IMG/VR virus record: IMGVR_UViG_3300025122_000186
Span: 1 to 21,814 of that record
Length of the DNA: 21,814 nt
Reading direction: 5' to 3' (one strand)
Source: a virus
Under the pieces are notes generated by a model, which worked only from the letters and a program-made list of their open reading frames with translations, was not told the origin of the DNA and ran no database searches. A program made the position numbers and the translations under genes. Each line of letters opens with the position of its first letter. Position 1 is the first letter of the stretch. Positions 7,114 through 15,179 of the stretch are shown here, in pieces.

Positions 7114-9998
7114 CAGGTTTCACCTTTCCTTAGACCGCCTTGGGCGGTCGTCCCACCCGCTTTACATCTCCTTGCTTTTTGAATCTCTCTAATCGAATAT
7201 TCTGAAATCGTAGATAATTCAGTTACAAACTTGGACGAATCTAGTTGGTTGTTTACTCTGTTCACCCGATAATAACCGCCGATGGCCAAGTCTGCCAGAT
7301 ACATTGCTGGAACATGTTCGGCCTCGGCTAGTGATAGTCCCAAAGATCGCGGATCAAGATATACCATCATACCAGGTTTAAAAATTGGATTACCGAGCAC
7401 TGTAACTTTAGCGTCATAACGATCTGCAAATATTAAATTCATATTTTCAGGGCCATCATCTCTCATCTTTGCAATCATAGATTCTCTTTTACCAGGAATT
7501 TTTGTTTTAGTAAATTTTACATCAAGTAAAACTCCTGTTTCAGAACCCAGAAAATAATGAGGAACATTAATTTTTGTATCTTCCTCAATCCTGCCAGTCA
7601 ACACAGAATTTTCTGATTCCCCGCCAGTAACATAAACATACAACCACTGAGTATAATCATCTTTGCCTTTTTCTCCCCTACCTTGCTGACTTTTCAGAAC
7701 CTTTTGAATATCGATTCGTTCTTTTCTTCGTTGGCGACCAGCAAATCGCGGTGCGCGCTCTCCTTTAGACCATTCAACATCAAGTGGGTCGCCTTTTTTA
7801 GACCAGATTGTTTGAACTGCTGCTCGCATTCTTTTGCCTGGATTTCCGCCATATCTTTTAGGGGCCATAACATTATTTAATAGTTTGCTACACAGATCTC
7901 TTAAAAATACTCTCAATGGATAATTATCCCTATTTCTTTTAATAACATTTTCATACCACCAAGAATTAAAATAGTTAAAAGCAATAGGGACATCGGCTAG
8001 TTCCATAGTTTTTATATCGCCGCTCGATGAATCTACATACGAAAAAGAACCCAATAACACTCTTACATCATTTCTTATTTGTGGGCATTGCTTTCCGGGG
8101 TCTTTCTTCCCATCTTTGCTAGGATTAAAATAAACAATTTCCATTGCAGCTTCTATCAAATCTCCTAAGTAAATATAATGAATTCTGTTGGATCCTCTAC
8201 GCAAGCGGCGCTTTCTCCTTTGTTCTGCTTTTTTGCGTCTGTTCGCTTCCTTTTTGTTTCTCGCAGCACGAGCATATTTTTTTGGAGCCATATCGGAAGT
8301 ATTACCAAGCTTGGCAGCAGCATTCGGACCACCTTTTTTTGTTTTGGTATAGGATTGCTCGAACTCAAGCACTGAGCGTAATTCAAGAGCCACACTTTCA
8401 TATGTCGTTTTGATATAGTTTTTTTCTATCTCACTTGCTTTTTTACTTTCATGGTATGCATTCGCTCCAGCAACAAGAAGTGATACATACATTGATTTAA
8501 CAGCTGGCTGAAGATCAATATAAAAAATTCGTTCTTGTGCTCCTTTTCTCAACTGATCTAATAGCCGCTTATATCTTAGTGATCGCAACTCTGACTTCTT
8601 TTTCCCATAATTTTCTTGAAGCGACTTTCTTGCTTTTATATTTTTATCTAGTTTTCGCTGTTTCGTCCTTGCGCTCCTTTTAGACATGGCGATCTTTGCG
8701 TCGGATTTTCGCGACTCGCCAATCTCATCTCTATATTCTTCCATCTGCATTCTAAGCTGTGCCACGGACGCGGCAAAATCCAATGGTATCATTGTTTCGT
8801 CAATGCCTAAAAGATCTGCTGTAGAGCCAAAGGTTCTTCCTTCAATCGCTGCACAAAATGTAACTTTCATGTCAACTGCACCATTATCTGTAACATTAAT
8901 TTCTTGATCAATTGGTGTTATAACATAGGTCCGCCTTAATTTTTCTAATTTTTCGTCAAATTTGGAGTTCTTAAATTGCGAACTTATTGGTAAGCTCCAT
9001 CCAACTTCCATATGAATTTCATTTTGTGTTCCGCAATTTATATTATTTGAAGCAGCTTCAGCCATCATAATGTCATACTTCGCCTTATCAATTTTGTTTT
9101 TGCTCTTTAAGAGTTTGGCCTTTTTCTCGTCTGCCCTTCTTCCTACGAGTTGTTCCAGAATCATTATATCAGCGAATTTTATTTTGTGTCCATCAACTTC
9201 TCTTTCTTTAAAAATCCCTTCAAAACTTTGAAAATGAAACGTCAAGGTTCCTTTAAAAGAAACGCCGACATTTGCAGGATTTCCACCAGTATCATCCCAA
9301 TCCGCTTTTAAAAAACCAACGTCTGTTCCTCTTTGTTCTTTTGATTGTATAATTGATGACATTGTTGTGTGATCGTTAAATGGAAACGCGATGCGTGTTC
9401 TTTTTCGGTCCCAAGTAAGATTTGGCTGTTGAGGTAACACTTTATAAAGTTTAAAATGTGGCACAATCGAAGATAATTCTCCGGTGGTTACATGGGTAAA
9501 AGCCTCAATACCCATTGCATTTAATTTATTTACAGTTGTTAACGGATTATCATCTTTAATTTGGAGAAAATTTTTATATTTATAAAATTTGAGGTGTGGA
9601 TTTGGAATCACCTTACCACCAACAACAAATCCGGTTTTGCCCCCGGCTTTCCCCGGATCGGCCTCATTTAAGAAAAGACTCACATTGTCCCATAAAAAAG
9701 ATTGATCATCAAATTCAATCGGCTTTCTTTGGGGATGACCTTTTGCTTTTTCTCCACCTCCACCTGCACCAGCTCCCTCCGTTGCAGCCTTATTCCATTC
9801 GGCCTGGGCGACCATTCCTTTTTCTTCGTCGGTGAGCGGGTTTTGACCGACAACTTTGCCCTTTGCATCAATCCAATTCCCCTTGTCGTCTTGGATGATG
9901 GCACCTTTCGGCGGTGTTTTTGGATCAACAGGAGGTTTTTTTGCTGCTTTTTGTGCATCGAGTGCTTTTTGTGCGTATCTGAGTTCGAAGTTACCCAT
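7110..9998 (-). CDS. Large baseplate hub-like virion protein
   Basis: The 962-residue protein ends in a segment typical of baseplate hub proteins (the gp27 / late-control-D fold): GNPIFKPGMMVYLD at 869-882, then LADLAIGGYYRVNRVNN at 901-917 and SKFVTELSTISE at 922-933. This is the 'position stated, then an operator giving smooth beta strands' pattern found where the hub meets the tube. The N-terminus is low in complexity, with Pro, Lys and Gly stretches up to about 90. Residues 410-495 are Lys- and Glu-rich and probably coiled coil, and 572-605 is very basic. T4 gp27 is 391 residues, so this protein is much larger and may combine hub and other functions. ATG at 9998 has GGTGG about twelve bases before it. 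It lies between the LysM baseplate gene and the 730-residue gene. The hub call is inference from the C-terminus and position. Confidence 0.55.
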   Translation of the reverse strand: MGNFELRYAQKALDAQKAAKKPPVDPKTPPKGAIIQDDKGNWIDAKGKVVGQNPLTDEEKGMVAQAEWNKAATEGAGAGGGGEKAKGHPQRKPIEFDDQSFLWDNVSLFLNEADPGKAGGKTGFVVGGKVIPNPHLKFYKYKNFLQIKDDNPLTTVNKLNAMGIEAFTHVTTGELSSIVPHFKLYKVLPQQPNLTWDRKRTRIAFPFNDHTTMSSIIQSKEQRGTDVGFLKADWDDTGGNPANVGVSFKGTLTFHFQSFEGIFKEREVDGHKIKFADIMILEQLVGRRADEKKAKLLKSKNKIDKAKYDIMMAEAASNNINCGTQNEIHMEVGWSLPISSQFKNSKFDEKLEKLRRTYVITPIDQEINVTDNGAVDMKVTFCAAIEGRTFGSTADLLGIDETMIPLDFAASVAQLRMQMEEYRDEIGESRKSDAKIAMSKRSARTKQRKLDKNIKARKSLQENYGKKKSELRSLRYKRLLDQLRKGAQERIFYIDLQPAVKSMYVSLLVAGANAYHESKKASEIEKNYIKTTYESVALELRSVLEFEQSYTKTKKGGPNAAAKLGNTSDMAPKKYARAARNKKEANRRKKAEQRRKRRLRRGSNRIHYIYLGDLIEAAMEIVYFNPSKDGKKDPGKQCPQIRNDVRVLLGSFSYVDSSSGDIKTMELADVPIAFNYFNSWWYENVIKRNRDNYPLRVFLRDLCSKLLNNVMAPKRYGGNPGKRMRAAVQTIWSKKGDPLDVEWSKGERAPRFAGRQRRKERIDIQKVLKSQQGRGEKGKDDYTQWLYVYVTGGESENSVLTGRIEEDTKINVPHYFLGSETGVLLDVKFTKTKIPGKRESMIAKMRDDGPENMNLIFADRYDAKVTVLGNPIFKPGMMVYLDPRSLGLSLAEAEHVPAMYLADLAIGGYYRVNRVNNQLDSSKFVTELSTISEYSIREIQKARRCKAGGTTAQGGLRKGETC

Positions 9999-10051
9999 TA
10001 TTCAACACCACCCATACTTTGAATTAATTGTATTTCTACACAATCCATAAT

Positions 10052-10390
10052 TTATAAATCCAAATAATCAAGAATTTTTGAAAGAGGTAATGGTATTGCC
10101 ACAATATCGCCACGTTCTAAGTGACCTTCCGTTGGCATACGATTAAACCAAGCAATTACCCACCAAAGTTCTGGCTTGCCAAAATATCTGCCAGCTAGTT
10201 TCCAAAATCTGTCGCCATCTGCCCACGCATGATTAACAATACTTAAATTTGCTATTTCTTTAGCAGAAGGATGCTGCATATTTGGAGTTGTGTATTGTAA
10301 AATTGTTATTGTATTGCGTTTTTTAAATAAATTTTCATATTGTTCATCAAAATTTGTTATCAAACCTCTTGCACCATATCGTGAAACCAT
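10052..10390 (-). CDS. LysM-type baseplate wedge protein (gp53-like)
   Basis: This small protein of 112 residues has an N-terminal stretch leading to a LysM-like fold at about 55-103: ADGDRFWKLAGRYFGKPELW, then WWVIAWFNRMPTE, then LERGDIVAIPLP. That is the compact LysM pattern found in many myophage baseplates, including the T4 wedge protein gp53, where it binds other baseplate parts rather than cell wall. It follows the tube-cap-like gene after three bases, with GGGGG from that gene's end acting as ribosome binding site. A 53-base gap then leads to the hub-like gene and contains nothing I recognise. The LysM part is well supported; the exact match to gp53 rests on fold and context. Confidence 0.75.
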   Translation of the reverse strand: MVSRYGARGLITNFDEQYENLFKKRNTITILQYTTPNMQHPSAKEIANLSIVNHAWADGDRFWKLAGRYFGKPELWWVIAWFNRMPTEGHLERGDIVAIPLPLSKILDYLDL

Positions 10391-10393
10391 TAT

Positions 10394-11260
10394 TTAACCC
10401 CCTACTATTTTTGATTGAGTTGCTTCTTTTAATGCTTTAAATCGTTTTGCTTGTTCGTCCGACATTTTATTTTTCTTGCGTTTTCCTTTTGTCGTAATAT
10501 CACTTCCATAAGGAAGTTCTGGAGATACGGGTGTAGACCGAAAACCACTCCCCATTCCTGCTTCATCACCTTCAGTGCCTCCAGTATCCCACCCAAGAGG
10601 ATCTTCATGGATAACACTTAAGGTAAAACTTAAATCAACATATTTTGGGTACAAGTGAAGACCAACTTGAAAACTACCAGCTTCCAAATTTGGCTTAAAT
10701 GTAAATCCATTAATATAACCCAATAATCCAGAATCTTCAGCAGAACCGGCATCGCCTCCAGAACCCCGAGCAATCCAATTTAAAAACTTTACCTTAAATA
10801 AAGGCGATCCTTTAATTGTTCGAACTCGCGTGTCTGCTCGTGAAGCTGTTCGCGCCCCTGTTGTCGTTGCTCCTGGCATTCCTTCAGTATCAAATGACGG
10901 ATAAAGCATTTGAAGCAACAATGAAATACGTCGCATATTTTGTTCGGCTTCTTGCACACTTGAAGCAACGACTTTAAACCCGCAGTTTATGGATCTTGTT
11001 GTTCTTTGAAAAGTTGCGATTGGATCCATGCGTCCATAAACCTGTGTTGTTTTCCAATCTGATTTATAAGCATCATCAAAAGTTTCTATGTATGCTTTAA
11101 ATGCCACAAAGTAAGCAGATGGAAGATGAAAAAATTCAAGAAATTGAAAATGATTATTTGCAAGATTATCCGAAACATCATCACCATGTTTAAATGTGCG
11201 ATTATTATTAGGGTTAGTTTTTTCATCTAACTTCTCTTCTTTTTTTCCAAAAAATCCCAT
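10394..11260 (-). CDS. Putative baseplate tube-cap/initiator protein
   Basis: The protein is 288 residues. Its core at about 45-125 reads VAFKAYIETFDDAYKSDW, then VYGRMDPIATFQRTTRSI, then a helix with EAEQNMRRISLLLQMLYPSF. A second half has GSPLFKVKFLNWI and GLLGYINGFTFKPN, and the C-terminus is Lys-rich. A chain in which a residue pair 'GR.DPI.TFQ.T.R.I' is followed by a helix and MLYP is known to me from myophage proteins encoded between tape measure and LysM genes, which build the top of the baseplate where the tube begins (the role of T4 gp48 and gp54). I cannot align it confidently with either T4 protein. It begins three bases after the tape measure stop, with GGGGA as the ribosome binding site. 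Confidence 0.5.
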   Translation of the reverse strand: MGFFGKKEEKLDEKTNPNNNRTFKHGDDVSDNLANNHFQFLEFFHLPSAYFVAFKAYIETFDDAYKSDWKTTQVYGRMDPIATFQRTTRSINCGFKVVASSVQEAEQNMRRISLLLQMLYPSFDTEGMPGATTTGARTASRADTRVRTIKGSPLFKVKFLNWIARGSGGDAGSAEDSGLLGYINGFTFKPNLEAGSFQVGLHLYPKYVDLSFTLSVIHEDPLGWDTGGTEGDEAGMGSGFRSTPVSPELPYGSDITTKGKRKKNKMSDEQAKRFKALKEATQSKIVGG

Positions 11261-11263
11261 CTT

Positions 11264-13417
11264 TTATATCCCCTGTAAGCTAAATTCTTTATTTAATACT
11301 GGAATTACAGTTTGCCTTACAAACTCTCTACCATCAATATTAATTACAACTGTCACTGGCTGGTTTCCAGTGCCTGCATTTGCCATGTCGTTTGCGGTTA
11401 AAACAGTACCACCGGCAGAATTTTTTGAAGGTAAGATAACTGTTTCATTGTCTTCGACGATTGCTGGGCCGAGCATTGGCCGTCCTTGAGTTCCATCATG
11501 AAATCTTTCAAATGGTTCTATGAGAAAGTCTTCTCTCGAAGCATTTTGAAATACATCTGGCACCGCCCAGTCTGGTAAATTCGTTATTAAATCATAGGCC
11601 CATCCAATAAGACCATTAAGTGGTTTGATGATCCAATCATTAAGCATACCAACGAAAAAATTTCCTATACCCTGAAAAACAAGCCTTAATCCATCGCCAA
11701 GACTTGTAAATGCATTTAGCATGAAAGATCCAAAAGCCCCTAATTTTTCGAAAATCCAATCCATCGCATCACCGAACGCATCGGTCATGCCTGTTGCCAG
11801 ATTTTTCCACCAGTTCCATGCAACTATTAGTGCCGCCGCAATCTCCTCTTTAAAGATCCAAACAATGGCAATAATACCGACAATTGCCGCCACAACTAAA
11901 CCTATTGGAGAAAGAAGAGCACCAATAGCAAACATGATCACTTTAAAAGCAACTACAACAATAGGCCATAAAAGGTTCGCGACCACCCAAACCAGGATTT
12001 TGAATGCAGGAATTATGAATGCCTTCAAAATCGTGAACAATCCCATCACAATCATCTTCATACTTCCTAAAAAGGTCAGAATAGGCCCTGCCGCGATTGC
12101 AACTCCGAGAAAAATCGCTGCCCACTTCTTTATAGATTTAACAATTACACTATCTGATTCCATCCACCACTTAGCAACATCTCTGACCCAGAGCGCAAAA
12201 TCAACTATATGATCAACTGCCTGTCCTAATGGGCTTTTGTCGATCTCTCCAGGTGTAACAAGCCAGTTCATAAACTCCATCACCAGTGGCATAACTGCAT
12301 TAGATAACTTAGACATAATACCTTCCAGCATTGCTTTCCAAGCCTCCGTCATTGAAGTGCCTTTTTTCATGGCTTTGTTTAATTCTTCTTGGGCCGTTAA
12401 TGCTGGATCTGCTGCGGCTTCGGCATCTTCCATATCTTCCAATGAAGTTCCAAAAATCTTTCCAGCTTCAGCGAGATCAGTCATTCCAACTGCACCTGCT
12501 AATGCTTTTCTTTCAAAACGGTCCATGCTTTCCCAACTCTTTCCACTCGACTCGATTGATTGTTTCATCATCTCAATGCGCTCGCCTTCAGAAGCGGTTA
12601 ACATGTCTACACTATTGAGTTGAGTTCCCAACAGCGCATTCAATTGAGCAGTTGTGCCTGCTGCATCCTCAAATGTGTCAAATTTTCCGGCAACGCCTAA
12701 AAGAGAACTCATTTCTGCGCCAGTTGCTTTCGATTGTGCAGCAAGTTTTCTGAATACGCCTTCAGTATTTTTTCCATAACGTGCCAATATTGGTGCGGAG
12801 GCTGCAAAATCTGCTGCCATTTTTTTAGGTGTAGTCCCAAGGCCAATTGCAGTTCTCATAATAGATTTGGTCATTTCTTCAGTTTGTTCTACACTTAAGC
12901 CCAAGCCTTTATTCATAATATCGAAATTTTTTGCAGTTGTGCCCGCGTCAACACCAACCCGCGTAAGCCCAGCCGCAAGTCCTGCCATTCGGCCTTGAAC
13001 TTCTGATGAAAGATTAGAGAACGCTGACATTCCCTCATAGGTTGCGGTCATGGCTTCGGTTAAAAAGGCATAATTAGCGCCCAGGCCCTTTACGTGTTGG
13101 CGCATCTCACGGACTCCCTTGTTAAGACCTCCCGCTGCGCCAGTGGCTTTGTCCATGGCGGCCCGAGTGTTATCTATCTCAAGTGCAAACGCAATAATTC
13201 CACTAATTGACAGATCCATACCTCCTGTGAATTGGCTGATGAAACCTACAGCTGAGTTGCCAAGACCCACTGTGGCGTCTTTGGCATCACCCATATGTTC
13301 GGTAAAAGATTTAGTTGCTTTACCGGCTTCATCCATCGCTTCGGTGGTTTCATCTATTTCTTCAGAATCCGGAGCGGGCGGTATTGGGCCTTTTGGGCCT
13401 TTTGGGTCTTTTGCCAT
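11264..13417 (-). CDS. Tail tape measure protein
   Basis: The 717-residue protein has the make-up of a tape measure: a charged N-terminus, long Ala/Gly/Met-rich helical stretches (90-370), a strongly hydrophobic block at about 432-536 with several possible membrane-spanning helices, and a compact C-terminus (VTVVINIDGREFVRQTVIP), a closing pattern common in these proteins. Tape measure proteins fill the tail tube, set its length and often help pass DNA through the inner membrane of the host. T4 gp29 is 590 residues, so this tail could be somewhat longer. It sits in the expected place, after tube and small assembly genes and before baseplate genes. ATG at 13417 has only a weak AGG far upstream, and the leader holds a hairpin and a recurring motif. 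A terminator separates it from the gene before it. Confidence 0.88.
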   Translation of the reverse strand: MAKDPKGPKGPIPPAPDSEEIDETTEAMDEAGKATKSFTEHMGDAKDATVGLGNSAVGFISQFTGGMDLSISGIIAFALEIDNTRAAMDKATGAAGGLNKGVREMRQHVKGLGANYAFLTEAMTATYEGMSAFSNLSSEVQGRMAGLAAGLTRVGVDAGTTAKNFDIMNKGLGLSVEQTEEMTKSIMRTAIGLGTTPKKMAADFAASAPILARYGKNTEGVFRKLAAQSKATGAEMSSLLGVAGKFDTFEDAAGTTAQLNALLGTQLNSVDMLTASEGERIEMMKQSIESSGKSWESMDRFERKALAGAVGMTDLAEAGKIFGTSLEDMEDAEAAADPALTAQEELNKAMKKGTSMTEAWKAMLEGIMSKLSNAVMPLVMEFMNWLVTPGEIDKSPLGQAVDHIVDFALWVRDVAKWWMESDSVIVKSIKKWAAIFLGVAIAAGPILTFLGSMKMIVMGLFTILKAFIIPAFKILVWVVANLLWPIVVVAFKVIMFAIGALLSPIGLVVAAIVGIIAIVWIFKEEIAAALIVAWNWWKNLATGMTDAFGDAMDWIFEKLGAFGSFMLNAFTSLGDGLRLVFQGIGNFFVGMLNDWIIKPLNGLIGWAYDLITNLPDWAVPDVFQNASREDFLIEPFERFHDGTQGRPMLGPAIVEDNETVILPSKNSAGGTVLTANDMANAGTGNQPVTVVINIDGREFVRQTVIPVLNKEFSLQGI

Positions 13418-13439
13418 AGTTTAATATACCTATACAAAT

Positions 13440-13453
13440 GAGTGTTTACACTC
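13440..13453. promoter_or_regulatory. Short inverted repeat in the tape measure leader
   Basis: GAGTG (13440-13444) and CACTC (13449-13453) form a 5-base stem around TTTA. It lies 22 bases before the tape measure start and just downstream of the recurring ACTATTTA motif. It could be an operator half-site pair or an mRNA hairpin near the weak ribosome binding site; the function is not shown. Confidence 0.3.
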
Positions 13454-13464
13454 TTTGATAAGTA

Positions 13465-13472
13465 TAAATAGT
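13465..13472 (-). promoter_or_regulatory. Recurring leader motif ACTATTTA, copy before tape measure
   Basis: On the minus strand ACTATTTA stands between the terminator at 13485-13511 and the tape measure start. The same 8 bases stand before gp18 and gp13. On the plus strand it reads TATAAATAGT (13463-13472), whose first eight bases equal the T4 late promoter consensus but point away from the gene. Confidence 0.35.
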
Positions 13473-13484
13473 GTTGTATATAAA

Positions 13485-13511
13485 ATAAAAAACCTCCACA
13501 AAGGGAGGTTT
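13485..13511 (-). terminator. Rho-independent terminator after the gp26-like/small-protein pair
   Basis: On the minus strand AACCTCC (13510-13504) pairs with GGAGGTT (13497-13491) around six bases, then a T-rich run TTTTATTTTA. It starts 13 bases beyond the stop of the 71-residue gene. The stem is symmetrical, but the T run is clear only in the minus direction. Confidence 0.85.
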
Positions 13512-13523
13512 AAGATTTATTAA

Positions 13524-13739
13524 CTATTTTCGATTAGCCTCTTTTTGGCGTTTGGCTTCGTCGTCGAATTGTTTCTGGAGTCTGGTGAGCCACCAGTCTC
13601 TTAGCTGAATTGGAAGATTATAAGCTTCAATGAAGCTCCATCCTCCATGATATTTTAAGTAAAATAATTGTTCATAGACATTTTCAGAATATTTATCTGT
13701 CAGGCCAAAGAAAATTGGTTGAGAATGGGATAGATACAT
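13524..13739 (-). CDS. Small protein after the gp26-like gene, possible tail assembly protein
   Basis: The 71-residue protein has a helical pattern FYLKYHGGWSFIEAYNLPIQ, then LRDWWLTRLQKQ, and ends in a charged helix (DDEAKRQKEANRK). I recall similar small proteins next to gp26-like genes in T4-related phages; T4 gp51, a baseplate hub assembly factor, is a possible counterpart. Its location just before the tape measure also suits a tail assembly chaperone. It starts inside the gp26-like gene, with a 47-base overlap in the +1 frame, and has no clear ribosome binding site. It is therefore either made by re-initiation or joined to the upstream protein by a frameshift. A terminator follows its stop. 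Confidence 0.6.
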   Translation of the reverse strand: MYLSHSQPIFFGLTDKYSENVYEQLFYLKYHGGWSFIEAYNLPIQLRDWWLTRLQKQFDDEAKRQKEANRK

Positions 13740-14529
13740 TACTAACTACATCGCAGCCGTCACACTCAAGCTCATATGATAAATCCACATCTGGTTTGAT
13801 TTTTTCATATTCAATTCTTAAGTGATTGGCGTCAATTGCTGGCATTGTATCCACAAAATTCTCAACCGTACTCCTTTCGGTTTCACCATTAAGTGAAACA
13901 ATAACTAATTTTAACTGATCCGTTAATAAAGATTCCCCAAGCTTTAATTTCTCTTTCTTTTTTGCTTTTGCTAAAAGCTTGGACTCGTCCTTTCCTGTTA
14001 ACAGTTTACACTCTGCTTTAACTTCCGTTTTTGGAAGATCGATAAAAAAAGTTCCATCTTCTGTAAACTCAATATCATCATCTGCTTCTTTTACGTGTAC
14101 TTCTGATAAATCGAAATGTTGCTCACTCGCTGTCGAACATCCTCGACATGTTACATTTGCAGAATATTGGGCACCAAATCCACTAATCCTTGCAGCCATT
14201 AAGATTGCATTCTTATCTCCAAGGAAAAGATCTTGAACTTTAATAGATCTATCAACAATAATACTTTGTAGCATTCTATCGATAGCAAGACCTTTTTTTA
14301 ATAATGTTTTTGATGTCAAAAGATCTGTCTCTTTTGCAGTCATATACTTAATTTCTATAGTATCTACATTATGTAAGGGATGTTCTTGTGAATAAAACTT
14401 ACCTTTTGTTGGTAAATCAACAAACTCGGTAGGTTGAACGTAATTTAAAAGTGAATTAGTTTCTTGAAGGGGTGCCTCGCTACCACCTTCGGGTTTAGAC
14501 TCCAGACGATCCTGGTTATTTCTTGGCAT
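13693..14529 (-). CDS. gp26: T4 gp26-like baseplate hub protein
   Basis: The protein is 278 residues. It has the family's core: FVDLPTKGKFY at 36-46, HPLHNVDTIEIKYMTAKETD at 50-69, LLKKGLAIDRMLQSIIVD at 77-93, and the LGDKNAILMAARISGFG run at 103-119. Two CxxC pairs (Cys128/Cys131 and Cys256/Cys259) make a likely zinc site. This matches the T4_baseplate family (gp26 type, PF12322), part of or helper to the central baseplate hub. T4 gp26 is 208 residues. The first 30 residues are polar and variable. ATG at 14529 has AGAGG nine bases before it. It follows the tube gene, and its end overlaps the 71-residue gene by 47 bases. The leader contains TATAATATAAAAA, which could be a promoter -10 or only AT-rich sequence. 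Confidence 0.78.
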   Translation of the reverse strand: MPRNNQDRLESKPEGGSEAPLQETNSLLNYVQPTEFVDLPTKGKFYSQEHPLHNVDTIEIKYMTAKETDLLTSKTLLKKGLAIDRMLQSIIVDRSIKVQDLFLGDKNAILMAARISGFGAQYSANVTCRGCSTASEQHFDLSEVHVKEADDDIEFTEDGTFFIDLPKTEVKAECKLLTGKDESKLLAKAKKKEKLKLGESLLTDQLKLVIVSLNGETERSTVENFVDTMPAIDANHLRIEYEKIKPDVDLSYELECDGCDVVSNVSIPFSTNFLWPDR

Positions 14530-14571
14530 ATATACCTCTTTTTATATTATATCAGAAAATAGATGACTTTT

Positions 14572-15141
14572 TTAGCCTGTTGCATTAGAAGGAATTATTC
14601 CTCGACCACCTTTAATATCTACAAATGCATTATCATATTGAATAGTCATGGTTGTCTCAACCAGTGCTTCATCATCATAGGTGAGTTCGCCCATTGCAAC
14701 TTTTTGAATCCAAGCGTTTTTCAACGTCCATACTTCAACAATTTCGCCGTCACTATCAATAGTTTTGATTTTAACTGTGCCAAGCGCATCTCTTACTGCT
14801 TTAGATTTTGAAACAGTGCCCCATCCAGCAGGTGTCGTCGGATTTTCAGGCTCCCGATAACCCGATGCTTCTAACATTCGCATAATCTCTTGTGTTGCAT
14901 TAGCACTAGGATCAACAGTGTCAACAACAGTAACATCAACAGCCGTCCATTTTGTTTTACCGGGATACCAAAAAGAATGATTTAAAAATTTGTGCTCAAT
15001 AGAACCAATTTCCCACTCAGGTTTCTTGACCTTCTTAACCAAAAATTCCTTTAATCCATCAGTTTCACGACCTCCGGGAATACTTAAAATAAATTTATAA
15101 GTTCGTTTGGGCTCTAAACTTGAATCTTGCCAAAAAGTCAT
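14572..15141 (-). CDS. gp19: Tail tube protein, gp19-like
   Basis: The 189-residue protein matches the T4 gp19 tail tube family in length (T4 gp19 is 163) and layout. After a short N-terminus come YKFILSIPG, the loop with LVKKVKKPEWEIGSIEHKFL, then HSFWYPGKTKWTAVDVTVVD, a helix with IMRMLEASGY, and finally VEVWTLKNAWIQKVAMGEL and TTMTIQYDNAFV. Rings of this protein stack to form the inner tube through which DNA passes. It directly follows the sheath gene, the usual gp18-gp19 pair. ATG at 15141 has AGGAGA ten bases upstream. Confidence 0.9.
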   Translation of the reverse strand: MTFWQDSSLEPKRTYKFILSIPGGRETDGLKEFLVKKVKKPEWEIGSIEHKFLNHSFWYPGKTKWTAVDVTVVDTVDPSANATQEIMRMLEASGYREPENPTTPAGWGTVSKSKAVRDALGTVKIKTIDSDGEIVEVWTLKNAWIQKVAMGELTYDDEALVETTMTIQYDNAFVDIKGGRGIIPSNATG

Positions 15142-15179
15142 CTGTATCTTCTCCTATTATAATTAGTCATTCTTAAAAA

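Noticed and set aside
9577-9584. TATAAATA on the minus strand, identical to the T4 late promoter consensus
   Set aside because: It lies deep inside the hub-like gene, in an AT-rich run and far from any gene start; chance is the simplest explanation.
9702-10022. 106-codon plus-strand open frame
   Set aside because: It is antisense to the hub-like gene start, with no ribosome binding site I could identify and a low-complexity Cys/Phe/Ser-rich product.
11721-12212. 163-codon plus-strand open frame
   Set aside because: It lies wholly opposite the tape measure gene; its composition mirrors that gene's repetitive residues, and no plus-strand gene elsewhere supports it.
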